Source of the DNA: Desulfovibrio desulfuricans | Lineage (GTDB): Bacteria > Desulfobacterota > Desulfovibrionia > Desulfovibrionales > Desulfovibrionaceae | Assembly: GCA_003251995.1 (NCBI GenBank) | Contig: QKDT01000097.1 | Location: forward strand, 1-7,765 | Length of the DNA stretch: 7,765 nt | Direction of reading: 5' to 3' | Shown here: positions 1 to 5,301 of the stretch, piece after piece | Layout: the number at the start of each line of letters is the position of its first letter | How positions within the stretch are numbered: position 1 is the stretch's first letter | Made by a program: the position numbers and the translations under genes | The notes under the pieces: generated by a model | The model's input: only the letters and a program-made list of their open reading frames with translations | Told to the model about the DNA's origin: nothing | Databases searched by the model: none

Positions 1-765
1 ATTGGGTTTGGCGATTTTTGGCGTGGTGAATTTGTGCGGCGATTTGTGAACACCGGCGTTTTTGAAAGCGTGCAACCCAGGGTACTCAATCCCCTGTACG
101 CAGATGCTGGCCTGACCGACCCTGCCGGGGCCTATACCATCTATGGCGTAACCCCCTATATCTTTTTGGTTGATCTTAAAAAACTTGATGGCCTGCCTGC
201 ACCCAAAAACTGGGGCGACCTCATGCACCCCCGGTACCGCGGGCAGATTGTCATGTGCGGTGATGGCGACGACATGGCAGACGCTGTACTGCTCAACCAG
301 TATAAGGATTTTGGCGAGCCGGGTGTTACCGGGTTGGCGGCAAATATCAAGAGCTTCATGCATTCATCGCGCATGGCAAAGGTGTGCGGCACCGCAGCGC
401 CCGATGCCGGGGGCATCTTTATTATTCCTCTGTTTTTTGCAGAAAGCACCAAACTGCCAGAGCATGTTCAGGTTGTGTGGCCCGAGGACGGCGCAGCCGC
501 AAGCCCGCTCTACCTGCTGGCAAAAAAATCTGAAAAAGGACGCATGGCCCCGGTGCTGGATTTCTTTGCCAATGGTTTTGGCGGCATAGACAGTGCTACA
601 TGGTTTATACCCATGGACGGCTCGCGACCTTCACGATTGCCCGCCAACGCCAAACTCAAGTGGGTGGGCTGGGATTTTGTGGAAAGCAACGATGTTAACA
701 GTCTGCGCGACATTTTGGCCCTGAAGTTCAGGCGGCTGCAAGCGGGTACCGCATGCGTCTCATAA
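1..765 (+). CDS. ABC-type substrate-binding protein, ferric-iron/spermidine fold (5'-partial)
   Basis: The reading frame is open to the first base of the window, so the N-terminus, including any signal peptide, is missing; 254 residues are visible. The GTG at 34 is not needed as a start. The protein resembles the C-terminal two thirds of periplasmic solute-binding proteins of the iron(III)/thiamine/spermidine class. It has the hallmark segment NWGDLMHPRYRGQI at about visible residues 70-83, preceded by a Tyr-rich hinge strand (YTIYGVTPYIF). A late strand ASPLYLLAKKS leads into the closing helices. Members of this fold bind a small ligand and present it to a membrane permease. No permease is visible here. 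The stop lies 13 bases inside the next gene, indicating translational coupling with the GTPase. The ligand cannot be read from the sequence; a metal ion or chelate is an inference from the neighbouring GTPase. The fold is fairly sure, the substrate is not. Confidence 0.8.
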   Translation: MGFGDFWRGEFVRRFVNTGVFESVQPRVLNPLYADAGLTDPAGAYTIYGVTPYIFLVDLKKLDGLPAPKNWGDLMHPRYRGQIVMCGDGDDMADAVLLNQYKDFGEPGVTGLAANIKSFMHSSRMAKVCGTAAPDAGGIFIIPLFFAESTKLPEHVQVVWPEDGAAASPLYLLAKKSEKGRMAPVLDFFANGFGGIDSATWFIPMDGSRPSRLPANAKLKWVGWDFVESNDVNSLRDILALKFRRLQAGTACVS

Positions 766-1454
766 CCGTGGCGGGGCCGCCCTCGTGCGGTAAAACCTCG
801 CTTGTGGTCAAGGCAGGCGCGGCCTTGAACGCCAGGGGCGTAAGCTGCGCCGTCATAAAATTTGACTGCCTGCAAAGCCGCGACGACGAGCTGTACGCGG
901 CGGCGGGTATTCCTGTTTCTGTGGCGCTTTCCGGCGGGCTTTGCCCCGACCATTTTTTTGCCACCAATCTGGAGGAAGCCTTTGCCTGGGCCGGGGAAAC
1001 CGGGGCCGATATCTGCATTATTGAAACAGCGGGACTGTGCAACCGCTGCTCGCCGCATCTGCGTGGCGCTCTTGCCCTGTGCGTCATAGACAATCTTATG
1101 GGTATTGACGCGCCGGAAAAAATCGGCCCCATGTTGCGGCTGGCTGATGTGGTAGCTGTAACCAAGGGCGATCTTGTTTCTCAGGCCGAGCGCGAGGTCT
1201 ATCGCTACCGTATCCGGCAGATGAACCAGAAGGCTGTTATCCGGCATGTGAACGGGCTGACAGGGCAGGGCTGCGCGGAGCTTGCCTCCATCATGGCGGT
1301 TGCGCCGGATATTGCCTCTGTCACCGACATGCGGTTGCGTTTTGCCATGCCCGCCGCCATCTGCTCCTACTGCCTGAGTGAAATGCGCATAGGGGCGCGC
1401 TACCAGAAGGGCAATGTCAAAAAGGCGGATTTTGGAGAAGCCCATGGAGCGTGA
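753..1454 (+). CDS. Cys-rich G3E/SIMIBI GTPase, HypB/UreG-like putative metallochaperone
   Basis: This is a 233-residue P-loop protein. The P-loop GPPSCGKTS is at residues 8-16, a switch/Walker B-like strand IIETAG at 89-94, and a base-recognition motif TKGD at 137-140 replaces the usual NKxD. The order and size fit the G3E GTPases (HypB, UreG, CobW), which insert nickel or cobalt into enzymes or cofactors. Potential metal ligands are numerous: C64-P-D-H67, placed roughly where HypB carries its Cys-His nickel ligands, C96-N-R-C99 followed by H102 directly after the switch strand, and C204-S-Y-C207 near the C-terminus. The His-rich N-terminus of many HypB proteins is absent, and it is not a standard HypB or UreG. 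The ATG lies inside the end of the substrate-binding gene, and the 3' end overlaps the ABC ATPase gene by 11 bases, so the three are one translational unit. GTPase class is confident; nickel as substrate is inferred. Confidence 0.8.
   Translation: MRLITVAGPPSCGKTSLVVKAGAALNARGVSCAVIKFDCLQSRDDELYAAAGIPVSVALSGGLCPDHFFATNLEEAFAWAGETGADICIIETAGLCNRCSPHLRGALALCVIDNLMGIDAPEKIGPMLRLADVVAVTKGDLVSQAEREVYRYRIRQMNQKAVIRHVNGLTGQGCAELASIMAVAPDIASVTDMRLRFAMPAAICSYCLSEMRIGARYQKGNVKKADFGEAHGA
1434..1437 (+). promoter_or_regulatory. Ribosome binding site of the ABC ATPase gene
   Basis: GGAG with a six-base spacer to the ATG at 1444. It lies within the last codons of the GTPase gene and decides the start in favour of 1444 over the upstream in-frame ATG at 1414. 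Confidence 0.65.
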
Positions 1455-2235
1455 AAATACGGAACTAAACCTGCGCAGCCTGAGCCTGACCCCTGGGCGG
1501 GACAAGGCGGGCCAGCCGGAAAAGACGCATATCCATTTTAAGCCCGGCGAGATCACGGCCCTGCTGGGGCCAACTGGTGCGGGCAAAAGCCGATTTTTGA
1601 GCGATATTGAATCGCTGGCTGCCAACGACACCCCCACGGGCCGCACCGTGTTGCTGAATGATCAGGCACCCGATGAAGACACGCGCTTTGACCTGCAAGG
1701 GCGTTTGGTGGCCCAACTGACCCAGAACATGAATTTTGTGCTGGACATGGGCGTGATGGATTTTTTGCGCACCCATGCCCTGAGCCGTGAGGTGGCTGAC
1801 CCCGAAAGCGCGGCAGCCAGGGTATTTGAAGCAGCCAACAATCTGGCTGGCGAACCCTTTGACGCCAGCACTCAGTTGACCCAGCTTTCGGGCGGGCAGT
1901 CACGCGCCTTGATGATAGCTGACACGGCCTTGCTGAGCTGGTCGCCCGTGCTGCTGATTGACGAAATTGAAAACGCCGGGGTGGACAAGCGCAAGGCGCT
2001 TGAGCTGCTGCTGGCCTCGGATAAAATTATTGTCATGGCCACGCACGATCCCGTGCTGGCCCTGGCAGCCGACAGGAGGTTGGTATTTGAGCAGGGGGCA
2101 GTGGCTGCCGTGCTGGCGCGCACCCAGGCGGAAGACACCCTGCTGGCCCGGCTGGAAGATACGGAGCGGCAGTGGTCTGAAGTGCGCGAAGCTCTGCGCA
2201 AAGGGGCGGATATGTCACCGTGGGTGAATGGTTAA
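1444..2235 (+). CDS. Stand-alone ABC transporter-type ATPase
   Basis: This is a single 263-residue nucleotide-binding domain with no membrane segment. Walker A GPTGAGKS is at residues 42-49, a Q-loop region near Q91-Q94, the signature LSGGQ at 148-152, Walker B VLLIDE at 169-174 and the switch His in THD at 200-202. After Walker B the sequence reads IENAGVD instead of the common PTSALD, so the D-loop is atypical. A C-terminal helical stretch rich in charged residues follows (about 225-250). An ATG at 1414 would add ten residues, but the ATG at 1444 is preferred because GGAG sits six bases upstream of it. The gene overlaps the end of the GTPase gene by 11 bases. The partner is expected to be a permease or other complex driven by ATP; none is encoded in the window. 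Alternatively it acts as a soluble ATPase in cofactor activation, as some ABC proteins do. The ATPase call is firm, the role is open. Confidence 0.88.
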   Translation: MERENTELNLRSLSLTPGRDKAGQPEKTHIHFKPGEITALLGPTGAGKSRFLSDIESLAANDTPTGRTVLLNDQAPDEDTRFDLQGRLVAQLTQNMNFVLDMGVMDFLRTHALSREVADPESAAARVFEAANNLAGEPFDASTQLTQLSGGQSRALMIADTALLSWSPVLLIDEIENAGVDKRKALELLLASDKIIVMATHDPVLALAADRRLVFEQGAVAAVLARTQAEDTLLARLEDTERQWSEVREALRKGADMSPWVNG

Positions 2236-2312
2236 AGCCCCTGCGGGTCGAGATACTTGGCGAAAGCTGGCCCTTGCCCACATCGATTGCTTATGTTGCG
2301 CCACGGTGGTGA
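2220..2312 (+). pseudogene. Possible remnant N-terminus in a third frame, overlapping the ABC gene end
   Basis: From GTG 2220 a frame runs 30 codons to a TGA at 2310. It reads like genuine protein (WLKPLRVEILGESWPLPTS) with GC-leaning third positions. It overlaps both the end of the ABC gene and the 44-codon ORF in different frames. One explanation is the truncated 5' end of a gene that once followed the ATPase, with a frameshift or deletion near 2300. Chance is the main alternative. Confidence 0.18.
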
Positions 2313-2362
2313 TGGGCTTGGGCTTGAACCTTGAGGCCGGTTGTTTTTTAGCCCCGCATTAA
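2228..2362 (+). CDS. Possible 44-residue Cys-containing small ORF after the ABC ATPase
   Basis: The ATG at 2228 overlaps the last codons and stop of the ABC ATPase gene (ATGGTTAA), a coupling arrangement like the two overlaps before it. The product would be 44 residues with a basic N-terminus and a more hydrophobic second half containing HIDCLCCATVVMGLGL. Codon third positions look ordinary in the second half and poor in the first. The start has no good Shine-Dalgarno sequence, and a possible weak terminator lies before its stop codon. I do not recognise it. It may be a real small protein, or decayed coding sequence of a lost downstream gene such as a permease. Confidence 0.25.
   Translation: MVKAPAGRDTWRKLALAHIDCLCCATVVMGLGLNLEAGCFLAPH
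2327..2349 (+). terminator. Weak candidate terminator of the plus-strand operon
   Basis: AACC at 2327-2330 can pair with GGTT at 2339-2342, and six T residues follow at 2344-2349. The stem is only four base pairs, so it is weak alone. It lies where the plus-strand operon should end, before the convergent minus-strand gene. Confidence 0.3.
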
Positions 2363-2385
2363 CCTTCCAGATATTCATCGTACAG

Positions 2386-2416
2386 AAAAAAGAGGCCGTC
2401 CCAAGGGGCGGCCTCT
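2386..2416 (-). terminator. Strong intrinsic terminator of the 63-residue gene
   Basis: AGAGGCCG at 2391-2398 pairs perfectly with CGGCCTCT at 2409-2416, and inner bases extend the stem. On the minus strand the stem is followed by a run of six T (plus-strand A tract 2386-2391). It begins 27 bases after the stop codon of the small minus-strand gene. The same stem may also help block plus-strand transcription from the convergent operon, although no T run follows it on that side. Confidence 0.87.
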
Positions 2417-2443
2417 CCATGTCTTCGCAGCGTGAGAAGAAAA

Positions 2444-2635
2444 TTATTTCTTCTCAAACATCTCGATCTGGGCAACCACCATGCGGCTGAACACGGCGGC
2501 GATGCTTTCCGCATCCACTGTGGCGGAACCGGAACCGGCAAAGGCCTCGGCAACTTTTTGGGCATTGCTCACCATGGTGGAAAATATCTGCGGGGTGATG
2601 TTGGCGTTCATGGCGCGCTGATAGGTGGAATCCAT
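2444..2635 (-). CDS. Small conserved-looking helical protein of unknown function (63 aa)
   Basis: I do not recognise a family. The product is 63 residues, with no signal peptide, membrane segment or Cys. After a polar N-terminus it looks like three amphipathic helices: residues about 15-31 (IFSTMVSNAQKVAEAF), a Gly/Ser-rich turn (GSGSATVD), then an Ala/Val-rich helix ending in IEMFEKK. The start at 2635 is chosen because AAAGGA (2642-2647) sits six bases upstream; the ATG at 2686 would add 17 residues running through a leader hairpin. It has its own strong terminator, a plausible promoter and a folded leader, which together make it a credible monocistronic gene. The convergent neighbour is the ABC ATPase operon; hypE lies upstream on the same strand, 257 bases away. 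Confidence 0.72.
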   Translation of the reverse strand: MDSTYQRAMNANITPQIFSTMVSNAQKVAEAFAGSGSATVDAESIAAVFSRMVVAQIEMFEKK

Positions 2636-2641
2636 ACTTTT

Positions 2642-2647
2642 TCCTTT
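2642..2647 (-). promoter_or_regulatory. Ribosome binding site of the 63-residue gene
   Basis: On the minus strand AAAGGA stands six bases before the ATG at 2635. It sets the start of the small gene and lies directly after the closing arm of the leader stem-loop. Confidence 0.65.
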
Positions 2648-2651
2648 CAGG

Positions 2652-2706
2652 CGGGAGGGGCCTGCAATCGGTTGAAACAAGGACAACAGTTTCAGGGGGC
2701 CTCCCG
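2652..2706 (-). promoter_or_regulatory. Structured 5' leader of the 63-residue gene
   Basis: CGGGAGG (2652-2658) and CCTCCCG (2700-2706) are perfect inverted repeats enclosing a second hairpin, TGAAAC (2673-2678) with GTTTCA (2689-2694). On the minus-strand transcript this folds just upstream of the ribosome binding site, so it could control translation or message stability. It matches no riboswitch class I know. Confidence 0.35.
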
Positions 2707-2709
2707 TTA

Positions 2710-2739
2710 ACTATCTCTACTTTAAAATTATTTTGGCAA
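2710..2739 (-). promoter_or_regulatory. Candidate sigma-70 promoter of the 63-residue gene
   Basis: On the minus strand TTGCCA (2734-2739) and GATAGT (2710-2715) are separated by 18 bases in AT-rich DNA. Both hexamers match four of six consensus bases. Transcription would begin just before the leader stem-loop. Confidence 0.35.
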
Positions 2740-2789
2740 CCTGTTTTGGACTTTTGGCGCTATGAGCGCTTTTTGTTCCCAGCCAAGGA

Positions 2790-2853
2790 AGAATGCTTTT
2801 TTATTTCGTGCGTGTAGTATGGAAGCTACGCGACCGAAATAAAAAGGCTTTCT
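2790..2853. repeat. Long imperfect palindrome downstream of hypE
   Basis: The left arm AGAATGCTTTTTTATTTCG (2790-2808) matches the reverse complement of 2835-2853 at 17 of 19 positions. An inner stem pairs CGTGTAG (2811-2817) with CTACGCG (2826-2832) through one G-T pair, with an eight-base loop. The whole spans about 64 bp. The T and A tracts lie within the stem, not after it, so it is not a standard intrinsic terminator, although it sits 39 bases past the hypE stop, where one would be expected. Confidence 0.6.
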
Positions 2854-2892
2854 GACACAGGCAGGGGGCAAAAGAACCGTAGCACCATGGCC

Positions 2893-3897
2893 TTAGCAGA
2901 TGCGGGGCAACTGCGCGCCCTCAAGCATACCCAACAGCCGACGGCCCCCAATGCGGGTTTGCAGCGCCACCTGAGCCTTGCCTTCGGTTACGGTGCCAAT
3001 GCGGGTGGCTTCCTTGCCGTAGGGCGAACGGCGCATGGCTTCAAGCGCGGCTTCGGCGTGGGCTTCTGGCACAATGCAGATGCATTTGCCCTCGTTGGCA
3101 AGGTACAGCGGGTCCATGCCAAGGAAGGAACAGCCATTGCGCACGGCCTCGTGAACGGGAACGCTTGCCTCGTCCAGCAGAATGGAAACCTGCGACTGCT
3201 CGGCGATCTCATTGAGCGTGGTGGCAAGGCCGCCGCGCGTGGGGTCGCGCAGCACATGCACCTCGCCCACGCTGTTGATGATGTCTTCAATCATATGGTT
3301 GAGCGGGGCGGAGTCGGAGGCAACGTCTGTGAGGAAGGAAAGACCTTCGCGGCTGCCCATAACTGTGAGGCCGTGGTCGCCCATGGCTCCGCTTACCAGC
3401 ACCGCATCACCAGGCCGGGCATTGTGGCCCGAGGGCGAGGGCGAGGCAAAAACCTGGCCTATGCCTGTGGTATTGATAAAAATTTTGTCGCACGCGCCGC
3501 GCGGCACCACCTTGGTATCGCCGGTGACAATGTTTACTCCGGCTTCGCGGGCGGCAGCGCCCATGTCTGCCACCACCCGTTCAAGGGTTTCCATAGGCAG
3601 ACCTTCTTCAAGAATAAAGCCGCAGCTCAGGTAGCGGGGGCGGGCGCCCAACATGGCTACATCGTTAACGGTGCCATGCACAGCCAGGCTGCCAATGCTG
3701 CCCCCGGCAAAAAACAGGGGCGTGACCGTGTAGGAGTCGGTGCTCATAGCCAGCGGGCCAGAAATATCGGTCAGCAGGGCCGCATCGTCCATGCGCTCCA
3801 GCAAAGGGTTGGCAAAATGGCGCATGAAACACTGGGCAATAAGGCGCTGCGAGGCTCTGCCGCCGCTGCCCGCATCAAGAAGAAGGCACTCGTCCAT
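2893..3897 (-). CDS. hypE: Hydrogenase maturation protein HypE
   Basis: HypE takes a carbamoyl group from HypF onto its C-terminal Cys and dehydrates it with ATP to a thiocyanate, which is passed to iron on HypC-HypD as the cyanide ligand of [NiFe]-hydrogenase. The 334-residue product has the usual length. It carries the PurM-like ATP-binding segments TDSYTVTPLFFAGG and HGTVNDVAMLGARP, GDTKVV, DPTRGGLATTLNEIA, and the diagnostic C-terminus PRIC with the acceptor Cys as last residue, so it looks fully functional. The ATG at 3897 is chosen: its A is the last base of the hypD stop (TAATG), and GGAG lies five bases upstream within the hypD end. An upstream in-frame start would add 11 residues overlapping hypD. 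It is cytoplasmic and coupled to hypD. No hypA, hypB, hypC or hypF is in the window. Confidence 0.97.
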   Translation of the reverse strand: MDECLLLDAGSGGRASQRLIAQCFMRHFANPLLERMDDAALLTDISGPLAMSTDSYTVTPLFFAGGSIGSLAVHGTVNDVAMLGARPRYLSCGFILEEGLPMETLERVVADMGAAAREAGVNIVTGDTKVVPRGACDKIFINTTGIGQVFASPSPSGHNARPGDAVLVSGAMGDHGLTVMGSREGLSFLTDVASDSAPLNHMIEDIINSVGEVHVLRDPTRGGLATTLNEIAEQSQVSILLDEASVPVHEAVRNGCSFLGMDPLYLANEGKCICIVPEAHAEAALEAMRRSPYGKEATRIGTVTEGKAQVALQTRIGGRRLLGMLEGAQLPRIC

Positions 3898-4988
3898 TAT
3901 CGCTCCGAATATTTGAAGTAGGCAGCGCAACTGCCCTCGGTGGAAACCATGCAGGGGCCAACAGGGTTGGCGGGTGTGCAGCGCTTGCCAAAAAGCGGAC
4001 AGTCCGGCGGGGTGATGCGTCCCTTGAGGACATCACCGCACCGACAGCCGGGCAGGGGGGGAACGTCCGGCAGGGTGAGGTCAAGGCGCTTCATGGCGTC
4101 CATGCTCTCATATTCCGGGCGCAGGGCCAGGCCGCTCTGGGGGATGCGGCCTATGCCGCGCCACAGGGCGTCCGAGGGTTGAAAAAACTGTTCCAGCAGG
4201 GCACGGGCGCGGGGGTTGCCCGTATCGTCCACGGCGCGGGGGTAGGCATTGACCACGGCGGGTTTGCCGTCGCGCATCTGCTCTGCCATGAGGCAAAGGG
4301 CCAGCAGAATATCTGCGGGCTGGAAGCCGCCCACAATGCCGGGCACATGAAAATCACGCGCCAGAAATTCGTAAGGCTCCAAACCAAGAATGGTGGAGAC
4401 ATGCCCTGGCAGCAAAAAGGCCTCTACGCCGCACTGGCTGTCTTCAAGCAGAATGCGCAGGGCGGGCGGCACGAGTTTGTGCAGCGAAAGCACGCAGAAA
4501 TTGTTCAACCCGCGCTGGCTGGCGGTCAGCAAGGTGGCTGCCACTGTGGGGGCCGTGGTTTCAAAGCCGATGCCCAAAAACACAACAGTGTCGCCGGGGT
4601 TGGCAGCCGCGAGGGTGAGGGCGTCCAGAGGCGAATAAACTATTTCTACCCGTGCGCCCTGAGCCTGGGCGTGCTTGAGGCTGAGGCCGCCGGGGCCGGG
4701 TACGCGCAAAAGGTCGCCAAAGGTGGCTATGATAACGCGGTCACGCCCCGCAAGCTCAAGAAAGGCCGCCACTTCCGCATCATGCGTAACGCACACCGGG
4801 CAGCCGGGGCCGGAAAGGTGGGTTACTGATTTGGGCAGCAGCGAACGCAGCCCGCTTTGAAAAATGGCAACAGTATGGGTGCCGCACACTTCCATGAAGC
4901 GCATTGTGCGACCATCGAGGGCGCGGTTGAGGCGTTCAAGAAGGCTGTGGCACAATTGCGGATTCTGAAAGGCGGTTTCCAGTTGCAT
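3897..4988 (-). CDS. hypD: Hydrogenase maturation protein HypD
   Basis: HypD is the [4Fe-4S] scaffold protein that with HypC assembles the Fe(CN)2CO group of [NiFe]-hydrogenases in the cytoplasm. The 363-residue product shows the invariant motifs MEVCGTHT (C35, H38) and GPGCPVC (C63, C66), a central GFETTAPT and LLPGHVS, and a C-terminal cluster-binding region with C315, C317, C330, C337, C346 and C354 ending in AAYFKYSER. Length and Cys set agree with intact HypD. The start is placed at 4988, two codons inside a possible ATG at 4994, because AGGA stands six bases before 4988 but directly abuts 4994. It is the first gene of a hypDE pair and overlaps hypE by one base. No convincing promoter hexamers were seen; a long palindrome lies about 98 bases upstream. 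Confidence 0.97.
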   Translation of the reverse strand: MQLETAFQNPQLCHSLLERLNRALDGRTMRFMEVCGTHTVAIFQSGLRSLLPKSVTHLSGPGCPVCVTHDAEVAAFLELAGRDRVIIATFGDLLRVPGPGGLSLKHAQAQGARVEIVYSPLDALTLAAANPGDTVVFLGIGFETTAPTVAATLLTASQRGLNNFCVLSLHKLVPPALRILLEDSQCGVEAFLLPGHVSTILGLEPYEFLARDFHVPGIVGGFQPADILLALCLMAEQMRDGKPAVVNAYPRAVDDTGNPRARALLEQFFQPSDALWRGIGRIPQSGLALRPEYESMDAMKRLDLTLPDVPPLPGCRCGDVLKGRITPPDCPLFGKRCTPANPVGPCMVSTEGSCAAYFKYSER

Positions 4989-4994
4989 GGGCAT

Positions 4995-4998
4995 TCCT
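4995..4998 (-). promoter_or_regulatory. Ribosome binding site of hypD
   Basis: On the minus strand AGGA has a six-base spacer to the ATG at 4988 and no spacer to the ATG at 4994. It favours the shorter HypD beginning MQLETAF. Confidence 0.6.
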
Positions 4999-5085
4999 TT
5001 TTTGCGGCCCGTGGGTAGGCGGCGGGCAAAACTCGGGCGGCATTCTCCGGGGCTTGGTCAATCAATATTCAAGGTCGTGCGGCAC

Positions 5086-5147
5086 GCAGAAAGGCTTTTC
5101 CGAAAAAGGCGCGTGTGCGTATTTGTTCGGAATGAAAGCCTTTCTGC
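5086..5147. repeat. Long palindrome upstream of hypD
   Basis: GCAGAAAGGCTTT (5086-5098) and AAAGCCTTTCTGC (5135-5147) are a perfect 13-bp inverted repeat. The pairing continues inward with TCCGAA (5099-5104) against TTCGGA (5126-5131) after a three-base bulge, giving about 19 bp of stem, and the loop can pair further (GCGC with GCGT-type pairs). Its outer ends resemble those of the palindrome after hypE. It may be an operator, an RNA hairpin in the hypD leader, or a dispersed palindromic repeat. Confidence 0.7.
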
Positions 5148-5234
5148 TATGCCTCAAATGCAAATCGTTTGCCTACGGTGGTCAGGGCTGCCAAGCGTAT
5201 GAGAAGCTTTGTTCCCCAACGTTTTTTTGGGGGG

Positions 5235-5249
5235 AAAAGCCATACGGCT
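5235..5249 (-). terminator. Weak candidate terminator of argC
   Basis: On the minus strand AGCC-GTAT-GGCT forms a four-base-pair stem followed by TTTT, about 50 bases after the argC stop. A neighbouring CTGAC/GTCAG inverted repeat (5248-5262) could extend or compete with it. The stem is short, so confidence is low. Confidence 0.3.
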
Positions 5250-5301
5250 GACAGACCGTCAGATCACTTGGCATTAAGCCACTAGGCCCAGGCCAGTTGG
5301 A

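Larger units (their letters stand above)
4989..5301. other. Intergenic region between argC and hypD
   Basis: These 313 bases contain no convincing gene; the short plus-strand ORFs here lack ribosome sites. In plus-strand order it holds the hypD ribosome site, an AT-rich TTG-N13-CAA segment at 5054-5072 that could belong to a promoter or FNR/CRP-type site (weak), a small CGTGC-G-GCACG palindrome at 5076-5086, the long palindrome at 5086-5147, a homopolymer run of seven T, six G and four A at 5222-5238, and short hairpins near the argC end. Confidence 0.5.

Noticed and set aside
510..1646. Long minus-strand open frame (378 codons) opposite the three plus-strand genes
   Set aside because: It is antisense to three genes with clear family motifs, its translation shows no domain, and it arises from the GC-rich codon pattern of the real genes.
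2432..2710. 92-codon plus-strand open frame opposite the 63-residue gene
   Set aside because: No ribosome site at its start. The minus-strand gene has a ribosome site, promoter-like hexamers and a terminator with the T run on its own strand.
2757..2774. GCGCT-ATG-AGCGC hairpin followed by five T on the plus strand
   Set aside because: It would terminate plus-strand transcription, but no plus-strand gene lies directly upstream and the stem is only five base pairs. It may be coincidental or part of an upstream element of the minus-strand promoter.
2887..3921. 344-codon plus-strand open frame
   Set aside because: It is the exact antisense shadow of hypE; the translation is Gly/Ala/His-rich with no recognisable motif, whereas hypE is unmistakable.
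4179..4829. 216-codon plus-strand open frame
   Set aside because: Antisense shadow of hypD with composition-driven residues only.
5054..5072. TTG-N13-CAA segment as an FNR/CRP-type operator for hypDE
   Set aside because: Only the outer three bases of each half are symmetrical; the inner positions do not fit a known consensus well enough to call.
4987..5251. Two short plus-strand open frames between hypD and argC
   Set aside because: They run through the long palindrome and the hypD leader, have no ribosome sites and show no recognisable protein features.
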